A stretch of DNA of 64,000 bases, taken from contig NC_049983.1 of NCBI RefSeq assembly GCF_000003815.2, positions 658,524 through 722,523 on the forward strand. The letters are read 5' to 3'. Position 1 is the first letter of the stretch. Every line of letters begins with the position of its first letter. The stretch comes from Branchiostoma floridae. Lineage: Eukaryota > Chordata > Leptocardii > Amphioxiformes > Branchiostomatidae. Positions 35,125 through 43,369 of this stretch are shown here, in pieces. A program made the translations under genes and the position numbers. The notes below the pieces were generated by a model. That model saw only the letters and a list, made by a program, of their open reading frames with translations, had not been told where the DNA came from and did not search any database.

Positions 35125-35475
35125 CCGGAGCCAGGCCTACCGTGCCCATATGGGCACGATACTCTGGGCACGAGAGGCTGGGCATTATACGTGTCGGGGG
35201 CCTTTCCTAACTGGAAAAAAAAATTCAATCATTTTCTTATGTTTTCTATCGCTAGAGCACCCCTTCTGTGATTCTCAATCACTAGTTTTTAACAAATGAG
35301 TTGAATTACTCAAAAGACACCCCTTAGGTATCAGAGAGACCATGGTCACGAGAGTCTGGAACTATAGGCTTTCTCCTAACTGAGAAAAGCCAATTTTCAG
35401 TCAATGCTTATAATGTTTTCTATCACTAGAGCAACCATTCTGTGATTCTCAATCATCAGTTCTTAACTAATACCT
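35125..35475. repeat. Two-unit imperfect tandem duplication
   Basis: Units at about 35125-35299 and 35330-35475 share CACGAGAG, TTTCCTAACTG, TTATGTTTTCTATC, CTAGAGCA, TTCTGTGATTCTCAATCA in the same order. Unit length is about 190 bp including the spacer. Not recognised. Confidence 0.6.
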
Positions 35476-35964
35476 ACCGGCCCTAATCGTTTTTTAATAT
35501 CACTTTCATGCGCCGTTTCCATGAAGGCTCCGCCGGGCCGGTAGTCAGAGAAAGCCAGCAATCAGCGACCCAGTACAAAAAGAAATGGCCAGCAAAAGTG
35601 TATTATGAGCCCCAAAAGAAGGCCCCAGAGAGCCTGCTATGGAGGCTAAGTTTAACCAGTCATGTTGTGTCCCCTAACATTACAACTCACAGTCAGCGCC
35701 ATGCATGAATGGGTGACATGCGACCGTTTACCATGTAAACATATAGGATAACAGTAACAAGGCACGGTCTATACGATACCCAGCAATGGACCAAGAGTGA
35801 AAAGCTTGTTTTCGGACCATTGTGGCAGGTCGCGATTGTAGCATTGTAGTATGTTTAGTCTATTTATGCCTTCTTTCCCGACTGTCAGACTTTTGTTGCA
35901 AGGCTTGTCTATATAGCTAGTCGCACTAGGAATAGGATTTCGTCTACAGAAATAGGGGGATTGC

Positions 35965-36178
35965 TCTTGTAAAGGCCTATACAGTTCATTTCTTTCTTTG
36001 TCATGGCCATGAATCTACATTCACTTACAAAATGGCCTTCGTACTCTATTCAGAGTACAGAAATTATATAACCTATGTTCCAGTGGGGTGCGGTTATGTC
36101 TTCCAGTTTCAATATATTCTTTGTGATAATATTAACTAACATCTTGTATTGATGATCAGTTACCCTTGCACTATAACA
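35965..36178 (-). mobile_element. LINE fragment (C-terminal zinc-knuckle region), decayed
   Basis: Matches 27135-27330 of the large LINE in order and strand: ACAAAATGG, GTGCGGTTATGTCTTCC and TTTGTG blocks. Many indels; no open frame. Confidence 0.6.
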
Positions 36179-36416
36179 CCCTAGGAAAGCGTGTGTGTGT
36201 GCGGTGGGGGTAAACTATCATTCCGCAGAGGCCTCAAGCATAGACATAGATTCGACAAAAAGTACTGACTTTCGTATGGTCGCCTATAAACTACAAAATA
36301 GAGTGACAGAATAAATCTTACGTTTTGAACTATCTTGACATGTGTTTTATTTATACACATGAATGTTAATAACTTATTGCGTAAGATATCATACCTAGAG
36401 CGTCCCATGACAAAGT

Positions 36417-36840
36417 GAAATTCATTTTTTTTATTTGCTTTGGACAGAATGGGTGGAAGCTTTGGTCAGGGGCTACATTGTGTTACCCACGCACGCACTC
36501 ACACATATATAATGTTACTTTAAAACCTACCGAAAAAGAAACAAAGTTGTGGACCCCTCTCCAATTCGCCATGTTGACGAGGACAATGTGGCACTGCACT
36601 CAAGTTAGCAACATATATCAACAGTTCCACATACACAGTAGATACAGAAGGCAAATGTAGTCTTTCCTTTTACCTCCCCGACCGAAGTCAGGTACCCATT
36701 GTACACCTGGGTGAAGTGAGGAAGGTCGTGTAAAGTGCCTTTCCCAATGGCACAACGTCGGGGGCAAGGCAGGTATCGAACTCGGGACCTCTAGATTCCG
36801 AGCCGACCGCTCTACCAGTTACGCCACACACAACGCCACC
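36417..36840 (-). mobile_element. tRNA-derived SINE, long form
   Basis: On minus: a pol III A box (ACTGGTAGAGC), a B box region (GAGGTCCCGAGTTCGATACC), a body ending GGGGAGGTAAAAGGAAAG, and a tail TCTGTCCAAAGCAAATAAAA. The + strand copy at 47005 shares head, body and tail but lacks about 140 bp before the tail. Confidence 0.8.
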
Positions 36841-37135
36841 TTAACATGATATTTATATGTTCAACGTGTCATTCACACAATAGGCCTACTTTATTAATCT
36901 ATTCATCACCATTTTTGTTATGGAACATTCCAGTCACGGGAACTCACTTAACCTGGACGTCTATTACGACACCCCCCTCCCCAACCACTGCGGACAAACA
37001 CCTGTACGGCAAACCAACAATAAGGCCATAGTATCCTCTGCAGTCATTGATTTCCGGTGGTTCACATGGCAATACCATAATCTTTCACTATTTGAGATCT
37101 AAAAGTATCTAATAAATGTTTCGTACTAAGCTTAC

Positions 37136-37196
37136 CTTTCGTCTGTCGTGGCTGAAATGTCGTGTGTTATTGTTAACTCTGCTACGTTTATATACC
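37136..37196 (-). promoter_or_regulatory. Noncoding first exon and TATA promoter of family copy 2
   Basis: Minus donor GTAAGCTTAGTAC at 37135, exon body GCCACGACAGACGAAAG, and TATATAAAC at 37187-37195. Closely similar to the blocks at 23883, 42454 and 46867, and the nearest promoter upstream of the copy 2 coding exons. Confidence 0.6.
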
Positions 37197-37948
37197 CAGC
37201 TCTTAGTTTCACTTCCCTTTTTTTACAATGACCTCATCGCTCAAATATGTCTATGTCCAAACACAATGAAAGCCAACTGCGTGGGACACGCCTGGACGTA
37301 TACCTTTGGTAAGGTGAGCTTTATCTATGCAAGCAGGTGTGCACAGCCACAGACTCTCTGGTGACCCGGATCTATGGGCCAAGTGAAGTTGCTGCTTTCA
37401 AAAACGTTCTATGAAGTAAAGAGTCGCATGTTTTCCTTACTCCGCAAAAACTGTAACAGTTATTCATCTTAACGCAAGACAGCAAGCTTCTACTGCTATT
37501 TGTATTTACCGCCTACATCCACCGTCGACAAAATATTGGGCTCGCGTGAAGATAATGTTGCCACCTTTAATATATATTATTATAATATCTATTTCCTATT
37601 TCTTACACGAAAATAGATAGTGATAAAGTCAGAGAATCCGTTTTCAAAGTATGATACAGACAAACTTGATAAGCTTACTAATAGGTAAGCGCACACATAT
37701 CTTATGTCATGTGTTACGTACGTCGTGTTATTTTATAATGCGTGACTATAATATATACATTGCCAACTGTACAAACAATCACAGCAGCACACAGGTTTCA
37801 TCACTTCAACGAAAATTTCGTCATTAAGATTTAAAAAATTAACTTAGTGTATCAATTCGATGAAACTGAAGCGTGTGCTGGACCCGATTTCCAAAAGAGG
37901 GGTTAGGATTAATGTTTGTTCATGCATTTTTTCTTTATCAATAACTTG

Positions 37949-38041
37949 ATGAGGTTCCAACTTGTTTTCACCGCCTGCATGGTTCCTTTTCCATCGGATC
38001 GGTTCGACAAAAATGGTGTCCCAGGCGCTTCGTTTCACCAT
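37949..38041 (-). pseudogene. Orphan first coding exon of family copy 4
   Basis: Reads from ATG at 38041 as MVKRSAWDTIFVEPIRWKRN, matching the conserved first exon of copies 1-3. The second half has lost the conserved CW...IIK ending, and the donor has changed to AAGTTATT. No exon 2 or 3 follows before the copy 2 promoter at 37196. With the promoter at 42454 this is a remnant fourth copy. Confidence 0.7.
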
Positions 38042-39089
38042 TGTCACCCAACACTATGGCGGCAACGTTTGGTCTGTAGACTGAAAAAGCGGATCTTACA
38101 TGTATATACTTTGTCTTTGAAGTCGTGCGAAAATGTCATACAAATGTCAGACCGCAAAAAAGATATAGATACTGTTCTTTTGCATACACAAAACAAGAAC
38201 TTTTGTGTCTACTAGCAAGACAGCCTTTTGTGTAGCAAGTCAGCTGAACTTTGCAGGACACATGCATTGCAGTACAAAAAGTGGTACATACTTTGTACCT
38301 GCTCGGGCGATTGCCGCAGAATCGTCGTCCGATCTAGTTTCACCAAATGTGACAGGGGTATAAGTTAGTGATGGTACGACGATGGCACGACGTTTGTGAC
38401 CGAGCCCTAACATGACATAACATAACAACTAACAGGCACGGTAACGAATGGGTGACTCGCGGCGGTAAACATGGAAACATATTGAAAGACAGTAACAAAG
38501 CACAGTCTATTTGTGTAATAACAATAAGCCAAGGGTGAAAGGTCTGTTTTTAGGTAAACCACTTAGGCCGCGATAGCAAGATTGCAATGTTTTGTCTGCA
38601 AACTGCAAAAGAAGAACTATAGACTTGGAGTGTGTGAAAATGTCTGACAGGCACCAGACCATAAAACGGGCCCTAGTTATCTAATTAGCATTCTTTCTTG
38701 CAAAATAAAACAAAACAAGAAAAATATTATTCATATGCGTATGAGTTATTGTCATACAGTACTCCGATCAGCAATATGGTCGCCCAACTTTTCACTGTAA
38801 CCGTATCACACGTATCAAGCGACAGTAACAAAGCACCTTCTATTTGTCCAACAGCAAGTGAAAGGCTTGTTTTCTGGCCAGTGTCGAATGCCGCAATGGT
38901 AGAACAGTCAACAGTATTTTTGCTCCATACATGTACATGTATGTGCATTTTTTTTCTTTAGCAATTCGAACTCAGTCTTCTGTAGGGAGTGAGGTGGGGG
39001 TCAGAAAACAATGACAACTACGAACTTATAATCTGAAAGAGGCTGACATCACGGTGGCCGCCATGGTGTAAATGTTGTCTAAAATGCTC
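38042..39089. other. Duplicated 5' flank of the family, no gene seen
   Basis: Contains words shared with the regions upstream of the coding first exons of copies 1 and 3, such as GAAAATGTC, CAGACCGTAAAAAAGAT and GCAATATGGTCG. This is the upstream portion of each tandem duplication unit. No exon was recognised. Confidence 0.5.
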
Positions 39090-39410
39090 TAATCATATGA
39101 CCTTGAAGAAAGTGGGAGGACTGTCATTCTGTACAGGTCACAAGCATTTCCTATGCACTTACATACTTGATATACAGACATACTTAGAACCTCTGAATGT
39201 AAGGCGTAAAGCTCTCTGCCTCAAGTATGCCAGATCTATTGTTCATTCTGAGGTTTTCAACTGCTGGCTACCACCACGCCGCTCTGAGGTACATGGCAGG
39301 GACCTCAGAAATGCTGACAACTTCAGCCAGTTTAAGTGCCGAACATAGCGTTTCAGGAATACCACGCTGCCTTATTGTATCGATCTGTTAAACTCACATT
39401 AGTCTCTGAA
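39090..39410 (+). mobile_element. 3' end of a CR1/L2-type LINE
   Basis: A frame reads NVRRKALCLKYARSIVHSEV then FNCWLPPRRSEVHGRDLRN and RFRNTTLP further on. The same motif chain (LKxRRExLCLKFAKS...WLPxxRxEVHxRDL) ends the LINE at 61367. Endonuclease and reverse transcriptase parts are absent. Confidence 0.75.
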
Positions 39411-39984
39411 GTGTCACATTTTAATCATTCAGAATGAGATCGGTTTTATTTCGATATTTACTTGATGGTGTGTAGACCCACAATTTTAAATTGTAAAGTT
39501 TAGTGGAAATTGTGATAAGTATGTTAATGCACTTAGGCAGGACATTCCATTGTTTTAGTCCTAAGCGCCAGCCTCCCCTGTAGAATGTACGAGGCAATTT
39601 AGTCCTCGGACTATAATCTTGTACACGACATTGTGTGTTTAAATAAATAAACCAGTTCTCTCTACTTGATAAAATACGGAGAAAGAAACGATTCGGAAGC
39701 TGTCGTAGACCACGTCATGATGTTTGTATGTTCAACATGTCATCGAAACATTAATTATGCCCGCACTTATTTCTTGTTATAGATATTCACCGGAACTCAC
39801 TACCTGACCCTCTCTTGCACTCACGCAGCGCACGGAAAACCATATTCGTGCCGTCTACCCCACCCCTCCCTCCTGCAACCACAACGAACACATACACAAG
39901 TATTTTCTACAGCCATGGGTTTCGCATACGTGAGTAGTATAGTAGGAGTGCGCTGCTATTATTTATTCAGGCGCAAGCAGGCGC

Positions 39985-40180
39985 AGGTCAAAGGTCATCA
40001 CCTGCCGATATAATGTATTCAGGCGGAGCAGGTCAGAGGTCAGATATGATGTATTCAGGTGGAGCAGGTCAGAGGTCAAATATGATTTATTCAGGCGCAG
40101 GTCAGAGGTCAGATATAATGTATTCAGGCGCAGGTGAAAGGTCAGATATTATGTATTTAGGCGGGGCAGGTCAGGGGTCA
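39985..40180 (+). promoter_or_regulatory. Minisatellite of six DR1 nuclear-receptor elements, left arm
   Basis: Six copies of AGGTCA-N-AGGTCA or near variants at 39985-39997, 40030-40042, 40066-40078, 40099-40111, 40132-40144 (first half AGGTGA) and 40168-40180 (second half GGGTCA). Spacing is 33-45 bp, each within a TATTCAGGCGxAGCAGGTCA unit. DR1 is the established site for RXR, PPAR-RXR, HNF4 and COUP-TF. All lie upstream of the Bcl-2-like ATG at 40312. Function is inferred from sequence only; the short open frame across the repeat is not a gene. Confidence 0.7.
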
Positions 40181-40311
40181 GATATCATATATTCAGGCGG
40201 AGTAAGGTAACTATGACAACCCCACCCCACCCCAAATGAACCCCCCCCCTCTCTAATCGTGAATGACATGCCCTTATTTGGCCTGGTTAAGTCTACTGAG
40301 ATCAGTCTTTA

Positions 40312-40812
40312 ATGGATGCGCTGAAAGCACAAACAACAGACGTCTTTCGTCAGTTACTATATCACAAAGCCCCAGACTTGTTTCCTGAATACAGACACCC
40401 CAGTTCGGTGACGTACGTAAAAGTAGTACAATGGGTGGATGTGATCTCGGCGGAAGAGGAATATGGAAAGATTATTGACAGCTTCATGGACAACGTACCC
40501 AACGCGAGGGATGGGCTGAAAACGGTGCTCGAAAAAGTACTGCAAGAGCGACGATTAAACTGGGGTCGACTCGTTACCGCAATGGCTTTTGCCGTGGACG
40601 TATGTGTCAACTCGCACGAACGGTATGAAAGAAATACCGATGCCATCTCCACCGAGGTAGCAACGTTGATTTGCGACTATGCGGGAAACTGGGTATTACG
40701 CCAACTTGGATGGGACGGATGGCTTGACCGTCGTCGGCACGACAAGTACCCGTCGTTTGTACAGTGTCTCTGTTGGCTTCTCACTGCACGCGTTTGCATC
40801 ATCGTGACGTAG
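40312..40812 (+). CDS. Intronless Bcl-2-like apoptosis regulator, left palindrome copy, 166 residues
   Basis: A continuous frame from ATG to TAG. Residues 79-93 (ERRLNWGRLVTAMAF) fit BH1 and 126-138 (NWVLRQLGWDGWL) fit BH2, with the expected helix between them. An N-terminal helix (residues 8-20) could act as BH4. A clear BH3 with Leu-x3-Gly-Asp is not visible around 35-60. Residues 149-165 are hydrophobic and Cys-rich and could anchor the protein in a membrane, as in most Bcl-2 proteins, which control mitochondrial outer-membrane permeability. Length is near the short end of the family. Metazoan Bcl-2 genes usually have an intron in the BH2 region; its absence suggests a retrogene or transferred gene. 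The ATG context is weak. Direction of action (pro- or anti-apoptotic) cannot be told. Six DR1 elements lie 130-330 bp upstream. Confidence 0.83.
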   Translation: MDALKAQTTDVFRQLLYHKAPDLFPEYRHPSSVTYVKVVQWVDVISAEEEYGKIIDSFMDNVPNARDGLKTVLEKVLQERRLNWGRLVTAMAFAVDVCVNSHERYERNTDAISTEVATLICDYAGNWVLRQLGWDGWLDRRRHDKYPSFVQCLCWLLTARVCIIVT

Positions 40813-40934
40813 ATTTTGCACTGAACACGCCCGAACATGCCCGAGCATGTTAAAACACGCCCACGCACGGTACGCTGGTTGGCCAACGCTAGATGTAATG
40901 TTGATTTACATAATTGCATAAGATTATTGCTTTG

Positions 40935-41365
40935 GAGTAGCTATACGTGTTGCTCCGGAGTAAAAACACTGCTCCGGAGCAGTTTATTTTGCTCCGGAGT
41001 AAAATAAACTGCTCCGGAGCAGTTTATTTTACTCCGGAGCAGCAACACGTATAGTTACTCCAAAACAATGTTTCACTGCATGTACATACAGATATGTTCG
41101 TACGTACATGACAAATATACTAACTTATTACACCAAATATACTTACTCATTTACTCCGGACCAGTATTTTTTACTCCGGAGCAGTGTTTTTGCTCCGGAG
41201 CAACACTATACGTTACTCCAAAGCAATGTTTTACTGCATGTACATATAGATATGTTCGTACGTGCATGACAAATATACATACTTACAACAAATATAGTTA
41301 CTCACTTACTCCGGAGCATACTCCGGAGCAGTGTTTTTACTCCGGAGCAACACGTATATCTACTC
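40935..41365. repeat. Palindrome loop packed with CTCCGGAG repeats
   Basis: About ten copies of CTCCGGAG or GCTCCGGAGC, plus a nested inverted repeat (CTATACGTGTTGCTCCGGAG / its inverse at about 40941-41055) and a two-unit direct repeat of about 150 bp (TACTCCAAAxCAATGTTT... at 41055 and 41213). Each unit carries CATGTACATA and TTCGTACGT palindromes. Confidence 0.85.
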
Positions 41366-41487
41366 CAAAGCAATAATCTTATGCAATTATGTAAATCAAC
41401 ATTACATCTAGCGTTGGCCAACCAGCGTACCGTGCGTGGGCGTGTTTTAACATGCTCGGGCATGTTCGGACGTGTTCAGTGCAAAAT

Positions 41488-41988
41488 CTACGTCACGATG
41501 ATGCAAACGCGTGCAGTGAGAAGCCAACAGAGACACTGCACAAACGACGGGTACTTGTCGTGCCGACGACGGTCAAGCCATCCGTCCCATCCAAGTTGGC
41601 GTAATACCCAGTTTCCCGCATAGTCGCAAATCAACGTTGCTACCTCGGTGGAGATGGCATCGGTATTTCTTTCATACCGTTCGTGCGAGTTGACACATAC
41701 GTCCACGGCAAAAGCCATTGCGGTAACGAGTCGACCCCAGTTTAATCGTCGCTCTTGCAGTACTTTTTCGAGCACCGTTTTCAGCCCATCCCTCGCGTTG
41801 GGTACGTTGTCCATGAAGCTGTCAATAATCTTTCCATATTCCTCTTCCGCCGAGATCGCATCCACCCATTGTACTACTTTTACGTACGTCACCGAACTGG
41901 GGTGTCTGTATTCAGGAAACAAGTCTGGGGCTTTGTGATATAGTAACTGACGAAAGACGTCTGTTGTTTGTGCTTTCAGCGCATCCAT
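41488..41988 (-). CDS. Intronless Bcl-2-like apoptosis regulator, right palindrome copy, 166 residues
   Basis: Mirror image of the gene at 40312. The protein is identical except residue 44, Ala here and Val in the left copy (GCG versus GTG). BH1, BH2 and the hydrophobic C-terminus are unchanged, and the frame is intact. The two genes converge, with 3' ends facing each other across the loop, so readthrough transcripts would be complementary. Near identity means very recent duplication, ongoing gene conversion, or an assembly artefact. Confidence 0.83.
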   Translation of the reverse strand: MDALKAQTTDVFRQLLYHKAPDLFPEYRHPSSVTYVKVVQWVDAISAEEEYGKIIDSFMDNVPNARDGLKTVLEKVLQERRLNWGRLVTAMAFAVDVCVNSHERYERNTDAISTEVATLICDYAGNWVLRQLGWDGWLDRRRHDKYPSFVQCLCWLLTARVCIIVT

Positions 41989-42122
41989 TAAAGACTGATC
42001 TCAGTAGACTTAACCAGGCCAAATAAGGGCATGTCATTCACGATTAGAGAGGGGGGGGGGGGTTCATTTGGGGTGGGGTGGGGTTGTCATAGTTACCTTA
42101 CTCCGCCTGAATATATGATATC

Positions 42123-42318
42123 TGACCCCTGACCTGCCCCGCCTAAATACATAATATCTGACCTTTCACCTGCGCCTGAATACATTATATCTGACCTCTG
42201 ACCTGCGCCTGAATAAATCATATTTGACCTCTGACCTGCTCCACCTGAATACATCATATCTGACCTCTGACCTGCTCCGCCTGAATACATTATATCGGCA
42301 GGTGATGACCTTTGACCT
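42123..42318 (-). promoter_or_regulatory. Minisatellite of six DR1 nuclear-receptor elements, right arm
   Basis: Reverse complement of the left-arm array, from TGACCCCTGACCT at 42123-42135 to TGACCTTTGACCT at 42306-42318. It lies upstream of the minus-strand Bcl-2-like gene starting at 41988. Confidence 0.7.
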
Positions 42319-42453
42319 GCGCCTGCTTGCGCCTGAATAAATAATAGCAGCGCACTCCTACTATACTACTTACGTGTGACATAAGGTCACAACAATGCAC
42401 CAATACATTAATCGGTCACTATTTCTATCCTCTCTGTTCCGTACTAAACTCAC

Positions 42454-42520
42454 CTTTCTTCTGTAGTAGATGAAATGCCTCGTGTTGCTGTAAAGATGGC
42501 TGAGCTACCTTTATCTAAAC
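42454..42520 (-). promoter_or_regulatory. Noncoding first exon and promoter of family copy 4
   Basis: Minus donor GTGAGTTTAGTAC at 42453 and exon body CATCTACTACAGAAGAAAG. The TATA position reads GATAAAG, weaker than in copies 2 and 3. The next family exon downstream on this strand is the orphan at 38041, beyond the palindrome. Confidence 0.5.
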
Positions 42521-43369
42521 TTCCTCTTTTTTTGTACAATTACCTTACCGGCGTGGTATGTCTCTGTTCAAAGACCATGCAAGCCCGATGCGCGGGACAC
42601 GCACGTATTTGATATTTACAGTTACACCTGAGACCGTCTGGAATGTGTTAAGGTGAGCTTTACTGGTGAAAGCAGGTGCGCACAGACAGAAATTCTATCA
42701 TCCCTACTGTTTTGCGCCGGATATAATCTATAAGCCAAGCGTCGCTGTTGCTTTCAATGATGTGACGAGTGCTACAGAACCAGTCGTTCCCTCGTGTTGT
42801 CACAGTCCCTGTTCAAGGTGCAAATGCTACACGTTTTTCCTCACAAAAAATCTGGTGTTTCATTCAACGTCTGATGGCAAGCTTCCTCTCACAGACTACA
42901 ACCACCGTCGGCAAATCATGGTTCTCGCATCATAGAGACCGTGGTGCCATCTTTAATATTTGATATGCAATCATATCTATTTCATATTCCGTGCATTAAA
43001 TATAGATCGTGATAAAGTCAGCGATTCCACTTCAATTATACAATACAGGCAAAAAGATAAGATCAGGTATTTAGCGCTCAAATTTTAGTGTCATATGTTA
43101 CGTACATCTCAGTAATTTTGTAATGCGTCAATATAATATTACCAACAGTACACACAATAACAGAAGCATATATACAGGTTCAATCGCTTTAGTTGAAATA
43201 TCTTCACAAAGACTTGAAATTTTTTCACTTATAGTGCATAAATGAGATCAAACTTTAGCAGTTTGAACAAATTAGAACTTTAGTGACTGAAATATTCTTT
43301 TACTCAAAATAGTTCATACGTATTTGAAATATCATTTCGAATCCCTCTCGGTGACTCGGAATGGACTCT
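42521..43369. other. Stretch between copy 4 promoter and copy 3 pseudogene, no gene seen
   Basis: Words shared with 37200-37850 (upstream of the copy 2 promoter), such as GTGATAAAGTCAG and GTTACGTAC, show that this is the same part of the duplication unit. No coding block was found. Confidence 0.45.

Larger units (their letters stand above)
34265..37135 (-). other. Presumed 5' intron of family copy 2
   Basis: Between the coding first exon at 34166-34258 and the noncoding exon at 37136. It holds a tandem duplication, a LINE scrap and a SINE listed separately. Nothing else coding was seen. Confidence 0.5.
39928..42375. repeat. 2.4-kb palindrome with two intronless Bcl-2-like genes
   Basis: Left arm 39928 to about 40984, right arm about 41316 to 42375, reverse complements with only a handful of differences (one missense change in the gene, a poly-C length difference near 40240/42055, isolated substitutions). 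The loop of about 330 bp holds CTCCGGAG repeats. Outer boundaries are sharp at ACGTGAGTAGTATAG and CTATACTACTTACGT. No target duplication was found, so it may be a local inverted duplication rather than a transposon. It lies between the promoter (42454) and orphan exon (38041) of family copy 4. Confidence 0.93.

Noticed and set aside
40013-40210. Repetitive MYSGGAGQRSD-type frame
   Set aside because: It is the translation of the DR1 minisatellite; no start context, and unit length is not always a multiple of three.
39985-42318. Possible CRISPR array because of evenly spaced repeats
   Set aside because: The repeats are contiguous minisatellite units without unique spacers, in a eukaryotic genome.
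39928-42375. Palindrome as a classical long-TIR DNA transposon
   Set aside because: No target-site duplication at the outer ends and no transposase; an inverted duplication explains it as well.
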